DNA of 64,000 nucleotides, from NCBI GenBank assembly GCA_039096225.1, contig JBBPEB010000021.1:372001-436000 (forward strand), written 5' to 3'. Source of the stretch: Blastocystis sp. Blastoise (taxonomy: Eukaryota; Sar; Bigyra; Opalinata; Blastocystidae). Both the position numbers and the translations under genes were made by a program. Each line of letters opens with the position of its first letter. Within the stretch, counting starts at the first letter, position 1. The notes under the pieces were generated by a model, which was given only the letters and a program-made list of their open reading frames with translations, made no database searches and was not told the DNA's origin. Positions 20,801 through 28,029 of this stretch are shown piece by piece.

Positions 20801-20819
20801 GAATTTGTGAATTTTCCAT
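17817..20819 (-). CDS. AEP primase-superfamily 3 helicase (1000 aa)
   Basis: This is the replication protein of the provirus. The N-terminal archaeo-eukaryotic primase domain shows the metal-binding box RLWFDLDY near residue 70 and GIHIYTNW near residue 130. The middle region has a PriCT/D5_N-like WYKLCCAAKQ segment near residue 325. The C-terminal SF3 helicase has Walker A GSTGSNGKT near residue 635, a Walker B-like MYYMNELIEE near residue 680 and the Asn-containing motif C LFMTSN near residue 740. The length suits D5-like fusions. Two long heat-shock-element arrays (10 and 14 units) lie 87-236 bp upstream of the ATG, so this looks like an early, stress-inducible gene. No polymerase is encoded, so elongation probably uses the host enzyme. 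Confidence 0.92.
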   Translation of the reverse strand: MENSQIHFVYTFGSFNHDNSKDNHSEIIIPNPLPFYKSLFTNYQNPKELLHYIDCTPCNTSTNYRRLWFDLDYHQISNDFSFLTDSFIHEFIEEICNHCIHYYNQEFISLVYTKKEVNKKTVHNEIHYSWGIHIYTNWFVNGDYLFFLYNSMILNTKLVDLCKMNNLDIKEFIDYNVIGKPRKNNGCMFLGCSKDNSPSTYKLYEEYTNKTWKKIEGEIDEHYYFKTLLNYKNEDDLISDIINPIIFYKLKQYSRYKRYYARLNNCSRTILCSIQDIKDIPMLISTDTILDTTASKEALLERYLLLIGSIEDMNYFESHNTWYKLCCAAKQICNTTRGLELFKNYSLRYGHDRSDDVIESTWNHIQVDPTHLSNNYILKILMDNKLFNKDDDNDFIFMSILECIQSFNLVDSQTLVMLFQLLEFNEIVSIILDKDNFILYTFDEYNILRRCKNNYDINFFETKITTFMKSIVEKFKLSRLYSKENEQHQKIVDKIMSASVTNEYHYKEWLNRYLKTYGKSYKEYLDTYMVHKERVIYTQLGYLYPKESTEEDPRQYYIQPYHKEDMVFEDLLIDTEFNVSWNINNEQKDIIQLFEQHIARYCEFDKKYESIMLRILTTAFYVNTQKTVSYILYGSTGSNGKTITTDLISRIVGSNQCIIVNPDNLEETSIAPKIVDMSNKTMYYMNELIEEDVTGRKKTFNPFSSKVFKEIAEKKEGASARKLFSNIFTKVHFTGTLFMTSNIQPTAVNAGPIERRVCFLPSCCRYFPPGNANLYEDYVDHNLPKRQQTVEKRLKPNHYEMDYTLSDKFYQNRSIIFSYLVSNYFYSSMQLDMHELDNEYHISECKKRFFDRSTEGYDLKSFVDNHITIDPYYLNVVTIEDIFNSYKKVNNNNQFTIKKDLDKFTNALFGCLSSKDTFNSIDIVNIHRKHTSNFYKGGNAIGICGLMIDNTYNNCVDTDLFCLSNCLSKKEEIVYSEDQYHNTSSTKRILIDNTLYAIPN

Positions 20820-20905
20820 GATTATTTGACGTATAAATAATGAAAATAATTATAATACAACATTTAAAACAAATAATATATTAAAGATTCTAGAAGTCAG
20901 TTTTA

Positions 20906-21055
20906 GAAGCTTCTAGAACATTCTAGAACATTCAAGAACATTCTAGAACATTCTATAATAGTAAATATTACTTTATATTTTTAAATGTTCTAGAACCTTC
21001 AAGAACATTCTAGAACCTTCGAGAACCTTCTAGAACCTTCGAGAACCTTCTAGAA
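20906..21055 (-). promoter_or_regulatory. double heat-shock-element array (10 + 14 units)
   Basis: Array one spans 20906-20953 (10 units of alternating GAA/TTC every 5 bp) and array two spans 20988-21055 (14 units). They are separated by 34 A/T-rich bases. The arrays lie upstream of the primase-helicase start at 20819. Array two is the longest perfect run in the window. Confidence 0.85.
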
Positions 21056-21165
21056 CATCCTTTTTATACTTTAGTGTTTTAAATGTATATACAATAAACA
21101 AAACAATTTTCAATGATTTTTTACAAGTTTATAAGTAAAAATAGAAAAATTAACAAGAAAATAAA

Positions 21166-21789
21166 TTAAATTTCAATTGGTTCTTGACTATTAATATATG
21201 TACATGAATGAGGCCATCCATTTTTATCATATAAAATACCATCCCAGAAATACATTTGTTTTGAAGGATCTCTTTTAATCTTGTTAATACTCTTAGCATG
21301 AACAACTTCATAAGTATAAACTTTACCTTTTTCATCATAAAGAAATCCATCTTCCATATGGAATTTCATAATATCAAAATCATCATCTTTAGAATTCGAA
21401 TGTTCTTTAGAATCTTCAGAACATAAAATAGTAGTTCTATCACTTTCTAAAAGATCTTCAGTATTGATAATATCTTGAATATCTTGTTCTTCATTAAGTT
21501 GTTGAGTATAAATATCAGCAGCGAATTCTTCATAATCTTCAAGACCTTTAATAACCGCGTTTATACGTTTTAAAGCTGATCTATAGTTTTCGACTTCGAA
21601 AGAAGCAAGACGTTCTTTAGATTTTGCAATACCCAATAGATTCTTTTCTCTATTCAATTGAGACTGATGTAAATCAATATCACGAAGAACATTCTTATGA
21701 ACTTCAACAGCCTTCTTAGAATTCTTTAGAAGTTCCATACGAACAGTTTGAAGACATTTACGGGAATCAGCAGAAAGATTAAATTGCAT
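21166..21789 (-). CDS. coiled-coil protein with two DGxLYD repeats (207 aa)
   Basis: The start chosen is the ATG at 21789 (MQFNLSADSRK); an upstream extension has no ATG. Residues about 10-110 are helical and charged (coiled coil). An acidic linker follows (ESDRTT...KDDDFD). The C-terminus holds two related units, MEDGFLYDEKGKVYTYE and FWDGILYDKNGWPHSC. A heat-shock-type promoter lies about 110 bp upstream, so it probably belongs with the early genes. Function unknown; I recognise no family. Confidence 0.55.
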   Translation of the reverse strand: MQFNLSADSRKCLQTVRMELLKNSKKAVEVHKNVLRDIDLHQSQLNREKNLLGIAKSKERLASFEVENYRSALKRINAVIKGLEDYEEFAADIYTQQLNEEQDIQDIINTEDLLESDRTTILCSEDSKEHSNSKDDDFDIMKFHMEDGFLYDEKGKVYTYEVVHAKSINKIKRDPSKQMYFWDGILYDKNGWPHSCTYINSQEPIEI

Positions 21790-21900
21790 TATAATCGCGA
21801 ATATCGTTACAGAGAGAAAATTTGTATTTATCAAAATGAAATAAATAATACATTTAAATGGAATATTAAATATTCTAGGAGACAGTCTAGAATCTCTATG

Positions 21901-21918
21901 GAATGTTCTAGAAGGTTC
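21901..21918. promoter_or_regulatory. heat-shock element, 4 perfect units plus weak flanks
   Basis: The sequence reads GAAtgTTCtaGAAggTTC, preceded by degenerate units (ATTCTAGGAG and GTCTAGAATC at 21872-21893). It lies in the divergent region between the 207-aa gene (minus) and the 175-aa gene (plus), closer to the former. Confidence 0.65.
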
Positions 21919-22187
21919 ATTTGATTGGCTAATTTTGTCGACTTAGCATTTTTTATTTGTGTTTCAATGACGAGTATAGTTGGCATCTGTAATCTGATTG
22001 GATAAAAAAATTAGTAAAACACAATTAGACGATGACGACGATGTGTCATACGAAATAAGTTATTTTATTGGCTTATTTTCCAGCTGGAAGCAATAGGCTT
22101 TTGTTAGCAACTGAAATGAAGAACTGTACACTAAAAATAGTATATTTAATATATTGTATAAAAATACTTTTGAAGGTTTAAATAATC

Positions 22188-22715
22188 ATGGAAATTCCTG
22201 ATAGTCTTTCTGCCAGTTTATCCCCTTTCGGTCAAGCCATGATATCCCCCTTGTTGAATCAATTTGAAAATAGTGTTTCTGCAAATCCTATGGCTTTACC
22301 CAATGATAATGATTTCTGTTTTAATTCGCGTGACGAAATCATATTTGAAGATCCACCTCAAGAAATTCATCCAATCAATGATGTTTACGTATCTAAAAAT
22401 CCAGATAGATATCATTCGGTTAACAATCAACCAATACAATTTCAAGATCAAGTAAATACAAATCCTGATAAGCAAGCATTATTATTTACAAATGAGGAGT
22501 TAACAAATATATCCAGTCAATTCGAATCTTTATTTCAAACTATGGAAACGGCTGATAATATATTAAATAGTATTTATTGTACTGTTGATCATTTAAAAAC
22601 AAAGATTGAAAGTCAGAAACAAGATTTGAAACAGATTCATGATGATTCTAAAGAAATTGTTTCATTATTATCCGAATATTCTATTCCTTCTATGTCTGAA
22701 ATATTTGATCATTAA
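22188..22715 (+). CDS. hypothetical protein with C-terminal coiled coil (175 aa)
   Basis: The ATG at 22188 follows an A/T stretch. The N-terminal ~90 residues are polar and Pro/Asn/Asp-rich (SPFGQAMISP; PQEIHPINDVY). The C-terminal ~80 residues are helical heptads (TNISSQFESLFQTMETADNI). There are no enzyme motifs or membrane segments. It is divergent from the 207-aa gene across a ~400-bp region with one short heat-shock element. TTGTTTTGTT lies 24 bp after the stop. Role unknown. Confidence 0.5.
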   Translation: MEIPDSLSASLSPFGQAMISPLLNQFENSVSANPMALPNDNDFCFNSRDEIIFEDPPQEIHPINDVYVSKNPDRYHSVNNQPIQFQDQVNTNPDKQALLFTNEELTNISSQFESLFQTMETADNILNSIYCTVDHLKTKIESQKQDLKQIHDDSKEIVSLLSEYSIPSMSEIFDH

Positions 22716-22811
22716 TTATTTTTATTTAATTAATTATTTTGTTTTGTTTATTTTTTTTTAAATTAATTACACAAAGTTTAAATGGAGAATAGAATAGTTT
22801 CAAATAGAATT

Positions 22812-22913
22812 CTTGAATGGTCTAATGGATCTATTAAAGAAATATGTAACTACAGTATCATGGTTCGATTCCGTTAAAATGTTTCCATTAGATTATTCAA
22901 GTGTTCTTTTTTT
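22812..22913 (+). ncRNA. probable RNA polymerase III transcript with long terminal stem
   Basis: An A-box-like TGGTCTAATGG at 22818-22828 is followed by an exact B box GGTTCGATTCC at 22862-22872 and a T7 run at 22907-22913 that would terminate Pol III. The ends pair over 17 consecutive positions, 22812-22828 (CTTGAATGGTCTAATGG) with 22885-22901, using two G-U pairs. This long stem encloses a ~56-nt loop with the B-box hairpin. It is not a canonical tRNA because acceptor, D and anticodon arms cannot form together. The layout resembles tRNA-derived viral Pol III RNAs. The T run abuts the heat-shock array of the next gene. Confidence 0.65.
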
Positions 22914-22959
22914 CTAGAACCTTCTCGAACCTTCTAGAACATTCTCGAACCTTCTCGAA
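22912..22959 (+). promoter_or_regulatory. heat-shock-element array, 10 units
   Basis: Ten alternating TTC/GAA units at 5-bp phase, 77 bp before the ATG of the 197-aa gene. The array overlaps the end of the T run of the putative Pol III RNA. Confidence 0.85.
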
Positions 22960-23035
22960 AATTGATTCATTTGAAAAGAATATCGTAAAATATTAGTATT
23001 AAAATACTTATATTTTTACTAAATACTTAACTAAA

Positions 23036-23629
23036 ATGTCTTCAACTGAATTTAAGAAACCTACTATTCTTGATACTTCTAACTTTAATTTACAATGGGA
23101 TGACACCAAAGAAAATGCTGTTCTTTTAAATAATAATCATCGTGTATGTATTTCTACTGATGCTACACCATGTTTATTTGGTTATATTGTTACACGTGAT
23201 AAATGGACTTTAATAACGATTGAAGATGATAATCAAGTATTCTTAACTGCTTATAAAGAACTTTATCGTAAATTATGTGAATTATGTCCTGATGGTGATA
23301 TTGTTAATTTTGTACGTATGGATAATGGTAAATATAAGATTACAATTAAAGTACCTATTAATGCATCGAAGAATGTTACTATTGATATTACTGATAAAAG
23401 AGATAAGAAGATTAATATCGGTAAAGATCCTAAGTTAACTTACGAAGAAATACGTGAAAAGTATATTCCACCAAATACGTTATGTAAAGTATTATTTACA
23501 ATACATGGTATTCATCGTTATAATAACAAGTATTATATTGGTTTATATGCACGTTCTATTAAAGTATTCGATAAATCTACGAAGAATACTAACAGCAATG
23601 ATACTATTATTGATTTAACTAAATTATAA
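23036..23629 (+). CDS. putative single-stranded DNA-binding/OB-fold protein (197 aa)
   Basis: A compact, beta-rich protein without catalytic motifs. The C-terminal part (IPPNTLCKVLFTIHGIHRYN, then KYYIGLYARSIKVF) has the pattern of viral OB-fold single-strand-binding proteins, a cap-strand segment followed by an aromatic beta-hairpin. Its 10-unit heat-shock promoter groups it with the primase-helicase and integrase, which suits a replication function. The OB-fold assignment is by eye only; fold prediction is needed. Confidence 0.5.
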   Translation: MSSTEFKKPTILDTSNFNLQWDDTKENAVLLNNNHRVCISTDATPCLFGYIVTRDKWTLITIEDDNQVFLTAYKELYRKLCELCPDGDIVNFVRMDNGKYKITIKVPINASKNVTIDITDKRDKKINIGKDPKLTYEEIREKYIPPNTLCKVLFTIHGIHRYNNKYYIGLYARSIKVFDKSTKNTNSNDTIIDLTKL

Positions 23630-23704
23630 ATTTTTAATGTTAAATTTATTTTTTATTAATATATTTGTTTTGTTTATAAATAATTTTATAATTGAAATAA
23701 AAAA

Positions 23705-25432
23705 ATGCAAAGTTGTATCTTAGGAATGCCAAGTCCTGGTACTTTTGGTATGAATTTAATTTCAACTGGAAAAGAATATAGGCGATATAATACACAACCA
23801 TTACATAAAATGGATCAATATAATCCAATATTTCATGAAATAGGTCCAAATTCATCTATGCCTGTGTCTACTTTAGAAAGTAAAGAAATACATGATGGTA
23901 AAGAAGATGATTATGTAGATCGTTCTAAAACATTTGGTAAAGATGCTGTTCCACAAGGAAATGGTGCTTTAATTCGTGCTAGAGCAGCAGGTAAAGGTGT
24001 AATGAAAGCAGCTGGTCCAGAAGAAGATAAAATAGATGGTGAAGATCGTCAATATAAAGTATTAAATCCATGTAAACCAAGACGTAAATCTGGTAGAGGA
24101 ATTATTCCAAATAAATCAGAAATCAATAAATTAGAGAATAATCAAGGTTCTGGTATTGGTGATGCAATTAAAAATAAAGTAAAAGATATGTATCAACGAA
24201 ATGTTCTAGATATAAGAGATGCTATTGTAGATAAGAAAGCTAATAGAAAAGCTCGTGATGCATTAGCTATTTTAGCTCAATATGTTGGTGATGGTCATCA
24301 TGATCTTGATGATGAATTCAAAAGATTCTATGAACATAAAATAAAACGTGGTGGAAAGATTCCTATATCAGTTGCTTCAGCAATTATGAATGCAATTAAA
24401 AATAAGAAAATGATTAAGAATCCAAAATTAAGAAGAATGTTAAGACCTTCAATTATACCAAAATATATAGATTTAGATTCAGCTCAAAGTGGTGATGGTA
24501 TATTAAGAGTTAAAAGAGGTGGTGGGTTCTGGGACTCATTTACAACTATAGCACCATCTCTTTTAGATGTAGTTGATAAAGGTATGAATTCTTTTGCTAA
24601 AGGTAGAAAAGCTTATTATGATACACATTTGGCACAACAATCAAGTGAATTAAATGATATGGAATTTGAAATGGAAAAATTAAAACGTCAACAAGCATTA
24701 AATGAAATGAAAAAACAAATAGGTAATGGTATAGTAATGGGAACAATTAATGATGGTTACGATACAGTTGAACGACAATCAGAATTATTAGATCAAGAAG
24801 TACAACCATTAAGAGATTTGCACAGTATGAAACAACAACTTAGAAAGAATCTTCCTGTTCGTCAACCACCTCCTCCAGCGGCACCCATTCGACCACAACC
24901 AGAAATTGAACCTGAATTGAATGTTGATACATTTGATATACCTCAAAATGATACACCAAGACATCCACAAACTCAACAACCTCCTCAACCTTATAAACCT
25001 ATGTCTCGTGATGAACAAAGTTATTATTATAAGATTTATGGTTTCCCTCAAAATGATAAAGAGAAAGTCGATAGAAAATGGAAAGAAGATGAAAGGGATA
25101 AACGAATAGCTGCAAGAAGAGCTAAACGTAGAGGTTATGGTGGTCGTGTTAAATTAAGTAAATCAGAATTCTTAGAACGAATGAGAAGAGGAAAAGAAGC
25201 TAAAAAGAAAAGAGGTGGTGATTTACCTCCAATAGTATCAGCTTATACAGATTTTGTAATACCTGCACAAGTAGCTCAAAGGAAACGTAAAGTAGCTAAA
25301 AATGATTTAAAACAATTACAAACAATAAAACAAAAAATGGATAATAATGAAATATTAGATAGAGGTGAGCAAATGTTTTGGAAAGAAAAGAAGTATATGT
25401 TATCAAAAAACTCAGGGGAGGGGATCTGGTAA
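23705..25432 (+). CDS. minor core/structural protein, pVI/PX-like candidate (575 aa)
   Basis: The N-terminal motif (GKEYRRY then IGPNS) is shared with the 496-aa protein at 4166. The protein is strongly basic and has many protease-type sites: KSGRGIIPN, GSGIGDA, RGGKIP, KRGGGFWDSF, RRGGDLPP. The KRGGGFWDSF site near residue 270 is followed by an amphipathic helix (IAPSLLDVVDKGMNSF). A Pro-rich stretch (PPPPAAP...) lies near residue 375. It is immediately upstream of the protease gene, which supports its being a protease substrate in virion maturation. No heat-shock element; TTGTTTTGTT lies 31 bp before the start. Confidence 0.6.
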   Translation: MQSCILGMPSPGTFGMNLISTGKEYRRYNTQPLHKMDQYNPIFHEIGPNSSMPVSTLESKEIHDGKEDDYVDRSKTFGKDAVPQGNGALIRARAAGKGVMKAAGPEEDKIDGEDRQYKVLNPCKPRRKSGRGIIPNKSEINKLENNQGSGIGDAIKNKVKDMYQRNVLDIRDAIVDKKANRKARDALAILAQYVGDGHHDLDDEFKRFYEHKIKRGGKIPISVASAIMNAIKNKKMIKNPKLRRMLRPSIIPKYIDLDSAQSGDGILRVKRGGGFWDSFTTIAPSLLDVVDKGMNSFAKGRKAYYDTHLAQQSSELNDMEFEMEKLKRQQALNEMKKQIGNGIVMGTINDGYDTVERQSELLDQEVQPLRDLHSMKQQLRKNLPVRQPPPPAAPIRPQPEIEPELNVDTFDIPQNDTPRHPQTQQPPQPYKPMSRDEQSYYYKIYGFPQNDKEKVDRKWKEDERDKRIAARRAKRRGYGGRVKLSKSEFLERMRRGKEAKKKRGGDLPPIVSAYTDFVIPAQVAQRKRKVAKNDLKQLQTIKQKMDNNEILDRGEQMFWKEKKYMLSKNSGEGIW

Positions 25433-25464
25433 AGAGTAAAGATGAGAAACTTATTCAAAATTCG

Positions 25465-25998
25465 ATGAATTGCGATAATCCTATTATATCTGATAAAACT
25501 CGTCATGTTACTCCTAGATCCCCTGATAATTTTAAACAAACTCTATCTCAATATTGTAATATACCCAATTCTTTAATATCTCAATTATATAATTATGCTT
25601 ATTTAAATAAACCTACCTCTTCTGTTGCTTGTGATCGTGCTGAAAATGTTATGAAACAATTAAATAAAACGAATTCTCAATCTTATAATTATTATAATAG
25701 TTATGATGATTTTGAACAAAATATAGATCAAGATCAAACTAAATTTAATATGATCTTTCATGAAAGTCCTAGTGATCCTTATAATGGTCATTTTGAAGCT
25801 GTTATTTATAATGGTAATAAAAATATAGAACACTATTCATCATTAGGAAATGAACCTACTTTTTCAAAATCATTTATTCAAAATCATAATATTCAATATA
25901 ATCCTATTCAACACCAAAAAACTACAAGTAATGCAAATGGTTGCTTTTATTATTCTTTACTTTATTTACTTTCTAATGGAAATCTTATGCCTTGTTAA
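25465..25998 (+). CDS. adenain/Ulp1-like maturation cysteine protease (177 aa)
   Basis: The first ATG after the preceding stop is at 25465. Catalytic landmarks appear in C5/C48 order: His109 in NGHFEAVIY, the IEHYSSLG segment at the position of the usual acidic residue, a Gln-rich NPIQHQK segment for the oxyanion Gln, and Cys160 in NGCFYYSLLYLL. The exact acidic third residue is unclear. The size (~180-200 aa) suits the family. This enzyme would cleave the capsid-associated precursors at the GG/GxG sites seen in the neighbouring proteins. It follows the 575-aa substrate candidate by 32 bp. Confidence 0.7.
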   Translation: MNCDNPIISDKTRHVTPRSPDNFKQTLSQYCNIPNSLISQLYNYAYLNKPTSSVACDRAENVMKQLNKTNSQSYNYYNSYDDFEQNIDQDQTKFNMIFHESPSDPYNGHFEAVIYNGNKNIEHYSSLGNEPTFSKSFIQNHNIQYNPIQHQKTTSNANGCFYYSLLYLLSNGNLMPC

Positions 25999-26002
25999 AA
26001 CA

Positions 26003-26020
26003 TTCTAGAATATTCTAGAA
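26003..26020 (+). promoter_or_regulatory. short heat-shock element, 4 units
   Basis: TTCtaGAAtaTTCtaGAA, starting 5 bp after the protease stop and about 65 bp upstream of the 51-aa membrane protein. Confidence 0.7.
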
Positions 26021-26084
26021 TCTTTAATTTATTATATTAATATTTTGTATAATTAATTTGTTTTGTTTAATATTTAATACTATT

Positions 26085-26240
26085 ATGACAAAGAAACGAT
26101 TTGGCAATTACTACTTAGATCGTAGTGCAGAAACTTTAGAGAATGTAAATGAAATACTGTCAGTTATTGAAATTGTTCTTATTATTATATATATTTTACT
26201 TTACTTTTATATGTCCAAGAAACGTTCTAGAACATTCTAG
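26085..26240 (+). CDS. single-pass membrane protein, 51 aa
   Basis: The start is the ATG at 26085 after TTGTTTTGTT. One hydrophobic helix (IVLIIIYILLYFYM) spans residues 30-43, with a basic C-terminal tail (SKKRSRTF). The last codons and TAG stop are written within the next heat-shock-element array (26225-26247). Small membrane proteins are common in polinton-like viruses; the exact role is unknown. Confidence 0.55.
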   Translation: MTKKRFGNYYLDRSAETLENVNEILSVIEIVLIIIYILLYFYMSKKRSRTF

Positions 26241-26247
26241 AACATTC
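26225..26247 (+). promoter_or_regulatory. heat-shock element, 5 units, overlapping the upstream gene's end
   Basis: TTCtaGAAcaTTCtaGAAcaTTC. It overlaps the last 16 bp of the 51-aa gene and lies about 95 bp upstream of the 124-aa gene. Confidence 0.75.
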
Positions 26248-26342
26248 ATTTTGAACTGGCTCTATTTGTAGAATCTTTAATTTATTATATTAGTGTTTTA
26301 TATAATTAATTTGTTTTGTTTAATCATTGGTTAATTTAAATA

Positions 26343-26717
26343 ATGAACAAGAAATATCTTAGTTATTCTTATTTTTGTCGTGTGATGAAGAATCTAAAAG
26401 AAGAAGGAATTAAATCTAAAAAGAATGAAATAGCGAATCTATTAGAACAATTTTTAAATAATAATAACAACAAAAATCTTAGTGATTTGCAATTGAGTTA
26501 TTGTAGAAATATGTTACTTTATATAGATGATCCTGTGATTCATCAACGTCTTGAAATGTTATTGGATAAACAATATATGAAGAATGAGAATCAATATCAA
26601 GATGATAAGAATCTTATTCAACCCAATAATATGTTTATGCCAACTATGAAAAGTAATCAACAACAAAATCAATATCAAAATAATAATAATAATCTATCTT
26701 TCTTACCTTTTAATTAA
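26343..26717 (+). CDS. small helical Asn/Gln-rich protein (124 aa)
   Basis: The N-terminal ~80 residues are helical and charged (FCRVMKNLKEEGIKSKKNE). The C-terminus is low-complexity Asn/Gln (NQQQNQYQNNNNN). It is preceded by TTGTTTTGTT and a heat-shock element. It converges with the integrase gene. No family recognised. Confidence 0.5.
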   Translation: MNKKYLSYSYFCRVMKNLKEEGIKSKKNEIANLLEQFLNNNNNKNLSDLQLSYCRNMLLYIDDPVIHQRLEMLLDKQYMKNENQYQDDKNLIQPNNMFMPTMKSNQQQNQYQNNNNNLSFLPFN

Positions 26718-26790
26718 TTTTTATATCCTTTTATTACTAGTTGTTTAGTTATATTCAAAATTAAAGCAAAACAAACATGAAAACATAAAA

Positions 26791-27726
26791 TTATTCAATT
26801 AATTTTTTAAATAAATTATTATTTTCTAAAGATACATAAGAATTAATATGTGTATAATCATTATGACATAAAGCAGAAGCAGAATTTTCTATATCTTGGA
26901 ATGTATTGGTTGTAGTTGTAGCATATAATTTTCTTAATGCATTAATGGTTAATTTTGGATGGATTTGTTTTAAATGCTTATTCACAAACCAATCAAATGC
27001 TTTAGTAGTAAATCCAGTTCTTACAGAAGATTCAAATATAAATTTACGATTTGGATTTCTTTTTAAGAGTAATTCTAGATCTTCAATCAATTCTTTTGGT
27101 GCATCTAATTGAATTGTAGAGTATTTACCAGCAGTTTTATAATCATTTAATAGAATAGAACCAGTATGTTTCTCTTTATCATAAACAATATAATTCTTAT
27201 GAATAGCTGGATCAATAGTATCTTCTGGTGATAGAATGAATAATTGAGCATAATCAGCACGAGCAGGAGGAAGATAGGAGTAAAAATCTAATATTAATCG
27301 TAATGGATTATAATTTTCTAATTTATCGTGATATTCATGTAAATATGGAGTCGTAATACCATCTTTAATAAGATCTTGAATTAAAGTACGTTTCTTATTA
27401 TCCAGATATTTTTCATACATTGAATTGATAATCACATAAAATTCACACCATTTATTCAAAATACCTTCTTTATTTAATGAAGAAACATTACGTATAATAA
27501 ATAATATCAATTCACATAACGATTTCATTGGACTAATTTTGATTTTACGTTCATTTACCATATAATCCATGAATGAATAAGGATTCTTTAAGAATTCTGA
27601 GAACTTTTTAAATGGTAATGGGAAAATATATAAATTGAAATAATTAGTTAAACGTTTTTTCCAAATATCAGAATAATTTGAATTCTGTATAACCAAAAGA
27701 TACTTGTCATAATTTGTATTTTTCAT
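26791..27726 (-). CDS. tyrosine recombinase, probable integrase (311 aa)
   Basis: The ATG is at 27726. The C-terminal domain carries tyrosine recombinase boxes: LTINALRKLYATT near residue 262 (HxxR box with Asn in place of His) and LCHNDYTHINSYVSLEN near residues 284-300 (His, then the Tyr nucleophile). A helical N-terminal core-binding region fills residues 1-150. The length (~310 aa) suits phage and PLV integrases. It has a 10-unit heat-shock array 89 bp upstream and lies just inside the right terminal repeat, the usual place for an integrase. Induction by stress could trigger excision. Confidence 0.75.
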   Translation of the reverse strand: MKNTNYDKYLLVIQNSNYSDIWKKRLTNYFNLYIFPLPFKKFSEFLKNPYSFMDYMVNERKIKISPMKSLCELILFIIRNVSSLNKEGILNKWCEFYVIINSMYEKYLDNKKRTLIQDLIKDGITTPYLHEYHDKLENYNPLRLILDFYSYLPPARADYAQLFILSPEDTIDPAIHKNYIVYDKEKHTGSILLNDYKTAGKYSTIQLDAPKELIEDLELLLKRNPNRKFIFESSVRTGFTTKAFDWFVNKHLKQIHPKLTINALRKLYATTTTNTFQDIENSASALCHNDYTHINSYVSLENNNLFKKLIE

Positions 27727-27814
27727 TGATTTTCTCAAGTAGAATCTCTAAAACTTCTATTTTCAAAAGAATAATACATAAGAAAATCAAAATAAAATAT
27801 CTAAGATTCTCATG

Positions 27815-27862
27815 TTCTAGAATGTTCTAGAAGTTTCGAGAATGTTCTAGAATATTCTAGAA
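27815..27862 (-). promoter_or_regulatory. heat-shock-element array, 10 units
   Basis: Ten alternating TTC/GAA units at exact 5-bp phase, upstream of the integrase ATG (27726). It is placed symmetrically to the array inside the left terminal repeat (3831-3878). Confidence 0.85.
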
Positions 27863-28029
27863 AATTGATATACATCCCGCCACCTAAAACCACTGGAACA
27901 CAATTAGTTTCTCTAGTTTCCCCAATATAATTGTGTTTTTGTGTTCCAAAATCCCTCATTTTTACAATTTTAAGCAATTTGATTGGACAATTCACGATGA
28001 CGCATCCTATTTCCATAACGGTTACCCTT

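Noticed and set aside
22782..22880. 32-codon open frame starting ATG at 22782
   Set aside because: It coincides with the A/B boxes and terminal stem of the probable Pol III RNA, has no coding features, and an RNA explanation accounts for more of the sequence.
22812..22901. Canonical tRNA gene
   Set aside because: B box and D-arm-like pieces are present, but acceptor, anticodon and T arms cannot all pair; the long terminal stem is incompatible with a cloverleaf.
5688..26320. TTGTTTTGTT as the late promoter
   Set aside because: It is absent from divergent promoters, present between convergent genes, and follows host PFO genes in sense orientation, so a 3'-end signal fits better, though some copies lie close to ATGs.
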